Below, in pieces: positions 19,416 through 31,358 of a stretch of DNA of 64,000 nt (the first letter of the stretch is position 1; the number at the start of each line of letters is the position of its first letter). The position numbers and the translations under genes are program-made. Location: assembly GCA_963422465.1 (NCBI GenBank), contig OY730170.1:310001-374000 (forward strand). The letters are read 5' to 3'. This DNA comes from Lichina pygmaea. Lineage: Eukaryota > Ascomycota > Lichinomycetes > Lichinales > Lichinaceae. The notes below the pieces were generated by a model. The model saw nothing but the letters and a program-made list of their open reading frames with translations, was not told the DNA's origin and searched no databases.

Positions 19416-21745
19416 AGTGCGTGGCACCACCATCATGTATTGTTGTGTGATGCAGTGCATTCTTTGTGGGGCCACCTATTTTTGGCCAGACATGTCACTG
19501 CTGGCACTCTTGAAGTTGGATTGGCTGTGTTGGTTGCAAGATGAACTTTCAATTTTCACATCATCAGGTGTCAGGATCCCCCCTGCATTAGGACTAGTGT
19601 AGGTACGTAGGTATGTAGCCATTGACGTGACCATAGAAGAGCCACATCATGTGACACTGGTGTGGCCTCTACTCTGAGGTTCCGGGCAGTCTCTGTTCAG
19701 ACCCTCATAGTCAACTTACATTGACTGATGACATACACTGATCGCCCTACCTCCTGGACTCCAGTGGTACGTCACTGTACATTCTAGATAGCTATTGACC
19801 ACACCATCACTACTTTATCCTCGGGTCTGCTGGACCCTCATATCCGGCTAGCTGCAGGCTTTGTTAGACCTTGATCCTGTTCGACACAAGAGCAAGCATT
19901 GGGGAAATGGAGAGTAATCACCTTGTACATGTCCCAGTTGGCATTGGCACCAAAAAGAAAAATACCTCGTGATCTGAAACCAACAGCTTGACAGCAAAGA
20001 TTAGGCGGAAACACAGCAGCGCTTGGCTGGCGGCCGGCAGATGGCGTAGGTACTGGCAAGACTGGCGAGGAGAAGAGTAAAGAGCAGACGGAAAGTCGTA
20101 GGATGGCGAGGGGGGAGGGAGTCAGATCTTATAGCCATAACGTGCAAGCGGGGTGGAGAGAGAAGCGAGAGGCTTTGCCCGAAGTGGCAGCGACCTAGCC
20201 GCAAGGGGCAGTTCGCAGGTACGCCTTTAACTACATATAACATCACAACAAAGGTTCATCTACACAATCAAACAGCTGACTATTGAATGTAGCTTCCAAG
20301 AGATTAGGGCTGAAAATTGGGTGAGGTGTGATAGACTTGACGTCAGTGTACCAGAGAAGTACTCAGTAGTACTGTGGAAATAACAGAAAGATGAGAGTAG
20401 AGCATATGTACATACGTACTGATGTATTGTGTTGAGGGGGGTACAGAGCTAGAGTGTGTCTCTAACAGGGCTAAGCGGGGTGTACTGATAACAACACCCT
20501 AATTAAAGTGGCACGACAAAAGTCTGCGTACGCCTCCATACAAAATCTACCTCGGGTTACTCCTGAGAATCAATACATAGCTGCGTGTTGCTACTGGTAT
20601 AACCTCTCCACTTAGTCGTATTACTTATGAAAGTAGAAGCTGCAGCTCATACTGGCGTACGCAGACTTGTGTCGTCACACTGTAGTTGTTGTTCTGAGCG
20701 CGCAGAGTGGGGGTAACGGCGGGGCAGACATCTGTCCGGCACGGAAGCACGTAGCGCCAGTTCTAGAAGGCGACACGGGCTGCCGTCGATCGACCCGACG
20801 TGTCAGGGGGCTGTTTCAGGCTCGCTAGATTCCAATGTGCTTACTTGATTGAGTAGGTTACCCTTGTGTAAGCATCACAGTGAATGGAAACAGCATACTG
20901 TACTCTTGTCCACCGTAGAGTCTACGTACAGTACGTACAGTACGGTACGGTATACTGCCGGTCGCGGCAATGCCAAGAATCTGTGTCGAGGACTTTTGGC
21001 ATCCTCAGGATTCTGTAGGCTGCGGCAAACAAAGTCATGCTTGGGGGAGAGTCTGGTGCATTCTGCGACACCCCCTCACCTTCGCTTTCTCCCCTGTGCT
21101 CTTACTGTAGGAATTCCTTCTCCTTTGCACTCGCTTGCTTCTACTGTACTTGTACGTACGTATGTACCCTCATACTACGGAAGTACACACACATATGGGT
21201 TTACTTGCGGGAAGTATTTGATCTCTCCACTTCTCCTCCTGCACAGATACACACACACACACACCCATATGCGAAGTATATACGTACATTCCGACTATCT
21301 TTCTGTTCCCTGGATCCAGGTTGGTCCCTGGGGGGTTTACAACACTGCTTCCTTCCTTCCTACGATGCTAGTAGACTGACATGAATGATAGGGCTACGGA
21401 GTGCGTATGTACTTCCGTACATGACCTATCTTATACGGAACGTACGAGTAGGGCCGGCGGCCACATCTTGTTGCCGCCCTGGACACAACTACTCTACCGT
21501 AGGCCCCCGTTCCCCCGGTCGCTAGGGGCACATGTGAAGGCCGAAACAGTACTTGCAGTGGCACGGAGCTGATTACTGTACGAGTACGGAAGTACGTTCC
21601 CTGCAGTATCGATCAGCTCGTCGGCGTGTCGGCGCGCCAATCATCGCCGATCGACGCTCCCCCGGACAGACGATAATTATCATCTCGTCTTGGCCTGGAA
21701 TGCTTGCTCGCAGGCATCAACAGCAGCAGCAGCAGCAGCAGCAGT

Positions 21746-21792
<47 letters not shown>

Positions 21793-22543
21793 CGCTAATA
21801 GCAACAGTTGACGACTGGGAAATAATCTTCCCTCTTCGCCGTCTGCTTCGCCACTTCTCCGCCCATGAAGCAGACGACGGGCCAACGTTTGACTCATCCG
21901 AGCGCGTCCTGCGTAGCGCACCTTGGCTAGCCCTTCCAGGACGACTTTCACTCCACCCTCTTCCAACGAGCCGACAGTCCTGCTCCAGTTGAGAGACCGT
22001 GCAGATCGTGGCGACTCTCGCCCGATCGCTATCCATCCATCGTTGCGAACAACGAGCATAACGACTGTACCGCCGCAACCGAACGGCTAATATCGGCTTG
22101 CTTGACCATCGCCTACGACGACGATCACGACGACGACGACGACCTGCTGGAGCTGCGACGTCGACTGTCTACAGCACGACGGGCTTCGTTTCACTTCGAT
22201 CTTAGGACACGTCGACGTGGAAACCATCGGGGAAACGCCACGATATCGCACTTTGACGTGGAGCTGGCACGGACGGACGTCGTGGGCGGCTCCCGCCGTC
22301 TGCGAGCTTCGCGGACCAGCTTGCAGCACCTGCAGCACCTGCAGCTGGCCGGCTGCATCTCATCCTGGGCCTGCCACCTGACCACATGCTGGCCGTCGTC
22401 GGGGTGCGGCGCCTCGGACCTTCGACGCATCTGCATCGTCGACGGGGAATGAGGCTCGGGTCGCTCGTCGACGGTTGATCGTCTACCCCGCAGCACCAGC
22501 GGCTCCGGCGGCTCCGGCGGCGATTCGAACACCGGTACCGTCC
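19416..22543. other. Spacer and probable 5' region of the next gene, no gene seen
   Basis: No convincing coding region is seen here. The stretch holds GTAC-rich simple sequence (about 20930-20955, 21150-21200 and 21580-21600), a CA repeat near 21245-21265, and a compound CAG/AAC microsatellite at 21721-21793. The last 500 bp are rich in CGA/CGT triplets and probably belong to the promoter and 5' leader of the gene starting at 22544. Confidence 0.6.
21721..21793. repeat. Compound microsatellite (CAG)8-(AAC)16
   Basis: Eight CAG units are followed by one T and then sixteen AAC units. Open frames across it encode only Gln, Asn, Val or Leu runs and are not genes. Confidence 0.95.
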
Positions 22544-23876
22544 ATGGACCCTGCGCTGGCGTCGGTATCTCGGGAAGACCTGTGGCGGCTGCACGCCGAG
22601 ATGAAGCACATGTCGGCCGTCCAGATGGAGCACGCCGAACGCCTACTTCGGCTCGAGCGCCGACAGGACGACGACGCCCGCATGAGGGTGGCCTGGACCA
22701 CCTCGTCGCCGTTTCCCAGCCTCCCGAGCGGCACGCCACAGCAAGGTACGTACGTTCCGTCGAGCCCGTCCGGTCGGCATGTCCATTGCCGCTTCACGTT
22801 CGGTTCCTGACGTCGTCGTTGCTGCTGCTGTCGCTGCTTGCTCCAGTCCCCATGCAGCATCCGTCCGCGGCGGATCTCCCGTCCACCGACGACGGCTACC
22901 GCCTGAACCTGCTCGGGGATCTGCAGCTCGACCAGGACGACGAACCGAAGCGTGGCGCGTCGCGCGCCAACAGCGTCCGCTTCGACGAGCGCGTCATCCA
23001 GGCCCATTGGGCGCACGGTAGCCGCTCGTCCGGCGATCTGTTCCCGCTGCGCACTGGTAGCGGCCTGGGGAACCACCATCACCACCACCATAGTCATCAC
23101 CACCAACACGCCACGATGGAGCGCTCGTCCTCCGGCCACAAGTCGGACGGCCGCCACAGCTCGGCCGGCCACTCGATCCACTCGTCTCGTTCGACCCCGT
23201 CGGCCCGGGCCAACAGCGTCGGTCTCGACGGCAGCTTCAGCCTCGGCCAGGCCGCCGCCGCCGCCGCCGCCGCCGGCTCGTTCGACGCGGCCAAGAACCA
23301 GCCGGGTCTGGCGCTGCTGGGGCCCGTGCCGTCCATCATACGATGTTGGATCGACGACAGCAGCTTCTCCAACGACACGCTCGTCTACGCCGCCATCTGC
23401 ACCGGCTCGTACGGCTCGTTCGTGGCCCTGCCCTTGGCCCGTCGTCTCGATCTCCTCGACCGCCGCCGAGGCCAGCTCGAGAACGGCGTCGACCGGCCGA
23501 AGATCGCCGTTCACTTGGCCGAGGCCTCGGTGCTGTCGTCGCCGCGGTCCGACACGGACGGCGTGCCCGCCATCACGGTCGAGTTCACGATCGTCGACCA
23601 GGACGAGCAGCCGGCCTCGGCCGGCAGGCAGGTTGAGGTCTTCCTCGGCTCCGACGCCCTGAGGGCCCACAACGCCGATGTGCTCTTCTCGCAGAACGTC
23701 ATGACGCTCATCGGGGACGGCGACAGGAAGCTCTCGGTGCCTCTGGTCCGACCCGAGGACGACAACGTCTTCAAGTGTCTCTACACGGCCTGCTCGGTGG
23801 GAGGCCAGAACCCCGAGGGGAGCGGTGCCGGTGCCGGTCCGGAATCCAGAGGCAGGGCGCAGCCGACCTCGGCCGA

Positions 23877-23908
<32 letters not shown>

Positions 23909-24816
23909 TGATGACGACAGGCCAGGATAGGATGACCGGATCACGAGAAAAGTTCGCCGACGCCTCGGTCGATGTCAAGGACGGCGATGACGGTCAGCAG
24001 GGTCAGCGATCGTCGTCGTTCGTCTTCCCCAAGGGCCTAACGGCGAACGTCAACGGGTACGTCGCGAACTCTGGAGCGTTTGCCGAGGGAGCGGGAGCCA
24101 GCCAGAACGGCAGCGTGGGTTCCTACAAGGAATCGTCTTCCGTCGGCAGGGAACCGGACGGTGCTACGCCCGGGCGCCCTCATTCGGAGTCGATGGATTC
24201 GGCCAATTCGGATGCCAGGCCCACGGCGGGCGAGGAAGGTGATCGATCCGCAAACACGTCCTCGCCGCAGCGAGCGGGCAACTCGAGCGCGATCTGGGGC
24301 CTGTGGCGACGCGAGCCCGGACAGAGATCGGACGGTCCCAGCGCGAGCACGACCACGGGCAGCGGGTACCAACGCCCTGGACGGTCGCGGGGGACGAAGG
24401 TGCTGCGGCCGTCAAAGTCGTCCATCTCGTCGTCGCGGTCTTACTCGACCGCTCAAGCGGGAGGTGCGGGAGCCAGCAACGTCGAGGGCACTGGTGGCAG
24501 CAGCGGGGGCACTCCGTCGCAACGGGCGCAGGCGACAGCCAGCGGCAACGTCATCGGAAAAGGCGATCCCCGGAGATCGACCTCGGGGGAGCTGAAGGCC
24601 GGTCACGCCGCTGCCGGCTTGGGGTCGGCGGGTGCCAACGCCGGCTCATCTCAGCTGCGGTCGAACAACCCCGTGGGCGACGCATCGGCCTTTGCCTGGC
24701 TCAACGGCAGTGCCAGTGCCGGTGGAAGCGTCAGTGTCAGCAACGGCGGTAGCACCAGCACCAGCACCAGCACCAGCACCAAGCAAGCCAGCGGCACCGG
24801 ACCAAGTACGGACTGA
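22544..24816 (+). CDS. Conserved Pezizomycotina protein, 'ubiquitin carboxyl-terminal hydrolase 19'-like
   Basis: The reading is join(22544..22745, 22847..24816), 723 aa. The ATG at 22544 starts MDPALASVSREDLWRLH. The intron of 101 bp has a GTACGT donor, a CTGAC branch and a CAG acceptor, and the frame is kept across it. Residues 1-65 look helical and charged. A His run and an Ala run follow, and the conserved core lies at about residues 220-370 (VPSIIRCWI, AAICTGSYGS, VFLGSDALRAHNADVLFSQN, LSVPLVRPED). The C-terminal half is low-complexity, with a run of ten Thr and many Ser/Gly. Databases commonly call this family USP19, but I see no Cys and His boxes of a ubiquitin protease, so that function is doubtful. 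Confidence 0.8.
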
Positions 24817-26332
24817 GCGTTTCTTGACCGTCTCCTGCCGAAGGGACAAGGGGTGGTGGCAGGACGGGTGAAATCAACGAAGAGCCATTCACCTAGATTT
24901 GATCCCAACTACTTCCTTACCGGCATCTAAGCATATCACACCGCACCTCTCTCCCGTCTCTTGTTTGCCTGTGCTCAGGAAGTAACCTGTGATGATCTCT
25001 TCTCGACCATCTCTTTTCGACATGGAGATAACTAGGGCCGGGGGGGGGTTGGGTTAATGGTAGCATGATGACCACTCAAGTCAGTCAAGTCGTTCAAATG
25101 AGTCTATCAGTCAATTGATCTTCCGACCTCCTAGTGGAACTCTTGAAATGAAACAAAAGAAACAACTCATACATCTACACTATGTATACTACGACTGAGG
25201 GTACATATATACTACCCCAAGAAACCATTACAGAACTTCAAAGTCTCAACAAAATCCAAAGCAACAGAAGAAAGAAAACTAAGAGGGGGGGGAGTGGAAT
25301 AATACCAAGTGACATACCGTGATAAGAATCTCCATTATGAGTGAGCTGCTTTCTTCAGTTCTTCTTCTTCTTCCTCTTCTTCTTTTTGATCATCTTGTTC
25401 TTCTTTGTCTTCCTCTTTTGTCTTCTTGTCCTTCCCTCTTCCAGTCATGTACAAGACATCGGCAGCCTACAGTACATGGTTGTATTAGTCACTTGGGGAC
25501 TTTGTATGATAGGAGTGCTGATATATCTTCATTTATCTATGGAGTGAGGTCACTTGAGTAGCTGAATAGAGTTGAATTCCATCTGTCATGACTAAGTGAG
25601 AGAGAAAGAGAGAGAGAGAGGGAGAGAGAGAGAGAGAGGGGGGGGGGGGGGGGGGGGGAGGGAGCGTGAATGGTTGAATGAGTGAGTGAGTGAGTTTGGT
25701 CAAGTAAAGTGGTATCCAGCCCATCGATAAGTAGATCACTGATCTCAATCCACTTACTTACTTTACAAGTGTGTACTACTCAGTACAAGTATTGTGTAGT
25801 ATGTTTTTTCTACCTTCCTTCACTGTGTCAAGTCACAGTACTTGTTTTTTTCTTCTGTTTTTGTCATGGATATATGCTGTAGTTGATGAGATGCAGGCTG
25901 TTGCTTGATTGTTCTGGTGTCACTTTGCTCAGTTGTAGACTGGTTGAGTGGCGTGATGGGACATGGAGTGGTGAGAGAAGGGGTGATAAAAGGGGAATGG
26001 GAGTGAAAGAGCTGGATAGAAGTGGTGGGAGTGAAAGATGTGAGTGGGAGTGCACATTCTGCTGACAAGTGGAACTGCTGTAGTGCTACTGCTACAGTAC
26101 TGTACTTACATCTCCTAGGTCGGTCCGACAGTATTCTAGACGGAAGAACATCTCAGACTGAATTATGTTGACCATAGTGTGCGTCAAGTCAATCATTACC
26201 AGAGCCTTGTACACAACACGACATAATGGCGTCAAATCATCTACCTCGTGGTACACAAGTCAGTAGCCCTCGCAGCGCCGGTGGTGCTTATGGCTCTACA
26301 GCTACTTGTCGTAGGACAAGGCCTAGCACACC
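24817..26332. other. Convergent spacer
   Basis: This 1.5-kb stretch lies between the 3' ends of two convergent genes. It holds TCT-rich sequence near 25355-25400, a GA repeat running into a G tract (about 25598-25658) and a short G run near 25040. No gene is seen. Confidence 0.6.
25598..25658. repeat. GA repeat followed by a long G tract
   Basis: A (GA)n stretch passes directly into a tract of about 22 G. Its length should be treated as uncertain because such tracts slip in replication and sequencing. Confidence 0.9.
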
Positions 26333-27535
26333 TCATAACCTAGGGGCGGTCCCGGTAGTCGTCACGGGGCAGAGAGCTTCGAGACTCGATCTCGTCTTCT
26401 CTTTCCACTCTTTCACGAGGGACGAGATTTGTCGGAATCTATGGGTGGAAAGGAGGGGGGTGGCATTATTAGTGAGACCCTTTATGTGGATGGGGAGTTT
26501 TCTCCTTGTCGAGGATGTGATGGGAGAGGAGGAAGAGGAGGAGGAGGAGGACAAGACTGCTTATGAATGAGGAAACGCACTCTGGAATCCTGGCGTCGCC
26601 CATGACTTCAAACAACCAGCTCTCGCTCGTCGTCACCACTGCTCCTTGGCTCCTCAGCCGCTGCAGAGCGACGGGAATCTCGTGCGGGTTACAGCTGCTC
26701 ACGCCGTCGGCGATGATGTAGACTCTGTGGCCATGGTTCAAGAGATCCAGAGCGGTCTGGGTGACGCAGACATGCGTCTCGATGCCGACGATGGCAATGT
26801 CGTGCGCATCGCCCTTGGCCGTGCCGACGGACGGCGCTGGGAAATGCTCGGCGATCTGGGGCACCCACATCGAGAAGGCGGTCTTGTCGACGTGTTCGAC
26901 CGCCTGGCTCGGCGTATCCGAAGACGATGTCGACGAGCCTTGCAGGTATGGCATGAGCTCCGAACAGGTTGGGCCCAGCTTCTCACGGTTCTGCGTGGTG
27001 GCATAGACCGGGATGTCGAGTATCTTGCCTGCGTCGAGCACCGAAGTGAGTCGTTCATCGGCGACGAGGGACCATTAGATGCGAATAGATGATATACTCG
27101 ACATGACGGGTAGAAGAGCGTCGCAGAAAGAACGTACTGGCTTTCAGCATCTTCTCCGCAGTCGACAGCCTGGACGTCGGATCATGTTAGCTCCAGCACC
27201 TTTCCAAATTCAAATCTACTTCATATACCAGTAAGGGCTACCGACAATCAAAGGGCAAAATAGCACCTACACATTTGGAAACTCCCATATCGCCGGTCGG
27301 AACTTCTCTTGTATGTCACATACGCTGTAAAATCAGTAACTGCTGTAATCAGATGGACAGGGCGCGTTTCGGCATTGCCGCTACTAGATAGGGAGGTCGT
27401 ACAAGATAACGGGGTTTCCTGGTGAAGGGCCATCTTGGTTAGCATTGTCACTGAGGTTAATTGGTTCGAGGGCAGGCTGCGATGGCTGTGATCGTGAGTG
27501 ACAGGCCAATGCTTACGGAGACGTCGTCCTGCCAT
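26333..27535 (-). CDS. Isochorismatase-family cysteine hydrolase
   Basis: The reading is complement(join(26333..26438, 26581..27028, 27138..27169, 27271..27324, 27403..27433, 27517..27535)), 229 aa. Frame is kept over all five introns and every border is GT..AG (donors GTAAGC, GTACGA, GTAGGT, GTACGT, GTGCGT). The fold follows the family: a first strand VIFVCDIQEKFRP, then PVYATTQNREKLG, and the nucleophile strand IVGIETHVCVTQT. The catalytic triad is Asp20, Lys94 and Cys133. An insert of about 14 residues (QGSSTSSSDTPSQA) precedes the Lys. Such proteins hydrolyse isochorismate, nicotinamide or other amides; the substrate here is unknown. The first four coding exons are only 19, 31, 54 and 32 nt. 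The very N-terminus (MAGRRLH) is the least certain part. Confidence 0.82.
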
Positions 27536-28737
27536 CCTGCTGGAGTTCTATGCCTCGCTGTAGTGCTTTTTGCCGGCTGGACTTGAGCTGGTCGGTGGTA
27601 GTTATTTTGAAGGTGGAAGTATCGCACGATGACGATGCAGGGCAGCTTGACTGCCAATATACGACCAATACTGTACTCCCCTACGAGGGTACGGTACGGT
27701 ACCGTACACCGGTACGTTCTAGTAGACTTGTGGAATGAGTTATCATATGTCGATAGCGATCTACGTTCCGTACTCTGTACGGGAGTACGTACGTACAGAG
27801 TTACAAAATGCAATGAAATAAGAAGATGTTGGCTCAATTCATGCCTCGACGAAAACACTGGCATCTTTTGGCCCCATCACGTCATCCCGTGACTTGCAGC
27901 CTGAGTCAGCCGGGGTCACGTGCCCGCTTGGGCGGCCCCCACCTCTTCGCTTACTCATGCAGGGGTGGTACGGCATTCTGTACGTACTCTTCGTGCACAC
28001 CGGTACGTACTCACGTACGAGCGCCCAAGCGTACATGTGGTCCACCGTACCGATCCCTATCCCCACCGGAACCGATTTTCTCACTTTTCTCCTTCCTTCT
28101 CCGCTTCGCCAAGGCAAAGGAAAGCACTCGAAACAGCTTCTGGTCAGTAAGATCCTCTCGGCCGCCTCCTCTTCTCCGCTGACCGCCCGACCAGCTTCGC
28201 TCGTCGACCATCTCCAGAACCGCACCGTCGCATCCATCTCCGCCGTCTGATCGAAGGGTGACGGCTCCCAAAACTCGCTGGCACTCGACCCCGTTCGGCG
28301 TCGCCCATCGTCCCAGCTCTCTCTGGAGGCCCGACGTCACCCACACCATCGGGACACGTCGCCCATCCATTGTATATGTATCTCACGCCTCAAGCCAACG
28401 ATTTCGGACATCAACCGCCTCTCAAGCTGCCTCCATCTCGTATACCGTGGAGAGCCCGTTGCAGGAGTAACGGCAACGACGGCTGATCCTGACGTCGACC
28501 GGCTCCGCCTCGAATCCGATACCCTGTCGTCGGCGAACAGTCATCATCTCGGTGGAGGCATGATAGCTCTTCCGAAGCGAATGTTGCATCGATCACCGTT
28601 GTGACTGCTTAGAGGTGCATCTCTGCATCCGTATGTCGGTTCTCGCGACCTTCGGCTCTCTCGAGGTCGTCGTCGCTGTCAACAAGTTCTACGCTCGCTC
28701 GCGCTGCTCCCGCCTCTAGACCCGGAGGTCCGTCATC
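27536..28737. other. Divergent promoter region, isochorismatase and eIF5
   Basis: The two flanking genes are transcribed away from each other. The spacer holds several GTAC palindromes (27685-27720, 27780-27800, 27980-28035). Pyrimidine-rich sequence near 28075-28110 and 28140-28200 probably marks the eIF5 promoter or leader. No gene is seen. Confidence 0.6.
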
Positions 28738-30251
28738 ATGGCGACCGTCAACGTTCGTCGGGTGGGTTCGCCAGTTTTGATCCAAGATCACGATGGACGA
28801 GGCTCTGACAGACGTAGGATGTCACCGATCCCTTCTATCGCTACAAGATGGAGCGTCTGGTGTCCAAGATCGAGGGAAAGGGTAACGGCATCAAGACCGT
28901 CATCGTCAATCTCAGTAGCGTCTCTCAGTCCCTCAGCCGTCCTCCTTCATGTGAGCCACCCACCTTATGTCGCACCAGGGAGCACGGCTCTGACGACCAG
29001 CGGCAGACGTCATCAAGTACTTTGGATTCGAACTGGGCGCTCAGACCAACACCAATCCCACCGACGATCGTTGGATCATCAATGGCGCCCACGAGGCCTC
29101 GAAGCTCCAGGACCATCTGGATGGATTCATCTCCCGCTTCGTTCTCTGCAAGAAGTGCAGGAACCCCGAGACCGACGTCGTCCTGAAGGACGGCCGCATC
29201 CTGCTCGACTGCAAGGCCTGTGGTCAGCGGTCCGACATCGACCTCCGCCTTAAGCTCAGCTCCTTCATCTTGAAGAACCAGCCGAAGAAGGGAAAGAAGG
29301 CGAAGGAGGACAAGGCCACCCGACGAGCGCGCAAGGAGAGGGAAGCAAAGGAGAACGGCCACGCCAACGGAAACGGTCGCGGAAGTCCTGGCGAGAGCAA
29401 CTCGGACAATGGTGACGTCGAGAACTGCGACGTCGCCCTCGACGCGGACAGCGATGACGAGCTGACTCGCCGAATCACCGCCGAGGCCAAGGTCATCGAA
29501 CGGCCCGACGAGATCAAGGACGACGAGTGGGCTGTCGACGTGTCGGAGGAGGCGGTCAAGGCTCGTGCCAAGGAGCTTCCGGACGACCTGAAGCGCTCGC
29601 TCGTCGTTGGCGACGACGACGAAGACGACGGCGACGGCGACGGCGGCGCGGCCGGCAGCTCGGCCTACGACCAACTCGGCAGCTGGATCCTCGACCAGGC
29701 CAAAGAGGTCGGTGGTGTGAGCGAGGTCAAGGACGTTGACGTCTACATCAAGGCCAAGGAACTCGGCATCGAATCGAAGCATCGCACCCTGACCGTCCTG
29801 GCTCAGACTCTGTTCGACGAGAGCATCGTCAAGCAGATTCCGAAGCGAGCTGGCATGTTGAGAAAGGTACCGCTCGGTCCCCGCCAAGGACCGCGTTGGC
29901 CCCGTTCTCGGAGCACCCCTGTACTGACTCTCGGGCACGAACACGCAGATGATCACCTCTGACCGACACCAGCGCGCTCTGCTCGGCGGCACCGAGCGCT
30001 TCGTCGGCAATGACAAGCCCAAGCTGATCGGTCAGGTGCCCGCCGTCCTGATGGCGTACTACCAGAACGAGCTCGTGTCGGAGGAAGTGGCCAAGAAATG
30101 GGGCTCCAAGGCCAGCAAGAAGTACGTTGACATTGCCACGAGCAAGAAGGTGCGCAAGGCGGCCGAGAAATTTCTGGAATGGCTAGAGAACGCGGAGAGC
30201 GATGAGGAGGAGGAGGAGGAGGAGGAGGAGGAGGAGGAAACCGCAGAGTGA
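28738..30251 (+). CDS. TIF5: Eukaryotic translation initiation factor 5 (eIF5)
   Basis: The reading is join(28738..28761, 28818..28950, 29007..29866, 29949..30251), 439 aa. Start [17 protein letters not shown] is typical of the family. The N-terminal GTPase-activating domain includes the catalytic Arg near the start and a C2C2 zinc site (CKKC..CKACG). A Lys-rich linker and an acidic stretch follow. The C-terminal W2 domain (about residues 260-425) ends in a pure Glu run. eIF5 activates GTP hydrolysis by eIF2 in the 48S complex and recycles with eIF2. Introns 1 and 2 are 56 bp each with CTGAC branch sites, and exon 1 is only 24 nt. The last exon starts exactly at an ATG codon. Confidence 0.96.
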
Positions 30252-31358
30252 TGAAGGAGAGCAACAGGTGGAATGGAGAATGAAGGGAGGTCAAATTGGT
30301 TATGGATTCCTTGTCCACGAATCACTGCTCCGTTTCTACTTTTGCTGTACGTGTGCTGTTTCTGGCTCGACCCTGTGTTTGTACAGTACCCTGTCTTCCC
30401 CCTTGGACTCCTCTCCCCTCTGGTCTGGCTGGCAGTTTCCACTCTTTTGATTCCTCCCTCTCAGGTACTCAATCCTGTCTGTATCAATAGGAGAGATTTA
30501 ACAATGCCGCTCCACTCTTCTCTCCTCTCCTCTCCTCTCCTCTCGTGGGTGACACTATCAATCCAAATCATGTACCACCCATCATACCACTGGCAAGATC
30601 ACCAGTGACATGTTTAAAACAAGGACGAGATGGTATCACTTCAATCCGTCCAGGTACCTTGGGACAAGGTGACGTAACCCAGTACGTAACGTACAGAAGC
30701 AATCAGCAGCAGGGAAGCTACTATAGATCTTCTTCCCTTCTCCTTCCGTCGTCAAGCTCACAATTACACATGTTACTTACAGCACGTTACGTTGCGTATG
30801 GTTCTTCCTTGCCCAGACATGGAATAATTATGTAGACCATCGGTAGGAGACTGGATCATGGAGACCGTAGGTCATGGATATGAAATACGGGAAGGTCCCT
30901 TGTAGTATATCTGTACTCCCGTAAGGGCACTGCACTCTATACGTACAGTACAGTACGTTACTTATAGAAAACAATGACAGGCCCTGGTCAGGTACTTGAT
31001 CAGGCTTGTGAGTATCAGCAAGTAGATTGACGGAGGAGGTGGACGGTGGGAAGTATTTGGATCGTTGCACGGTGGATTCTTCAACGTCCTTATTACTCGG
31101 TGGGAGGGGAGAAGGAAGGGGATTAATCGTACGTAAGTGGATTGGATGTAGGTATCTACTGTAGCCACCTCTCCAAAGGTATTGTTCGATATTCATCCCC
31201 TTCGTTGTTCTTTAAACCCACCACTTCCGAAAGAAACGCCTCGACCGTTTTACGCCATGCTGCATCTCATCCCCCACCCATCTTCCTCCCCCCCAAATTC
31301 ACCTTCCACTCCCCAACAACGTACACTGTGGATAATCCGCCCATGTTCGCTTCTTGTC
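30252..31358. other. Convergent spacer
   Basis: This spacer separates the 3' ends of eIF5 and TTI1. It has a CTCTC repeat (30515-30545) and GTAC-rich sequence (30685-30700, 30940-30960). No gene is seen. Confidence 0.55.

Noticed and set aside
21613-22078. Open frames with long Leu, Val or Ala runs
   Set aside because: They are produced by the CAG/AAC microsatellite and have no other protein-like part.
22483-23670. Long minus-strand open frame (395 aa) across the USP19-like gene
   Set aside because: It is Val/Arg/Gly-rich with no motif and lies antisense to a gene with conserved core motifs; GC-rich codon bias on the real strand creates it.
26226-26570. Plus-strand frame of 114 aa with a Glu run
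   Set aside because: It is antisense to the last exon and intron of the isochorismatase gene, and its Glu run comes from a GGA repeat in that intron.
28925-30022. Minus-strand open frame (365 aa) across eIF5
   Set aside because: It is a shadow of the eIF5 exons and crosses their introns.
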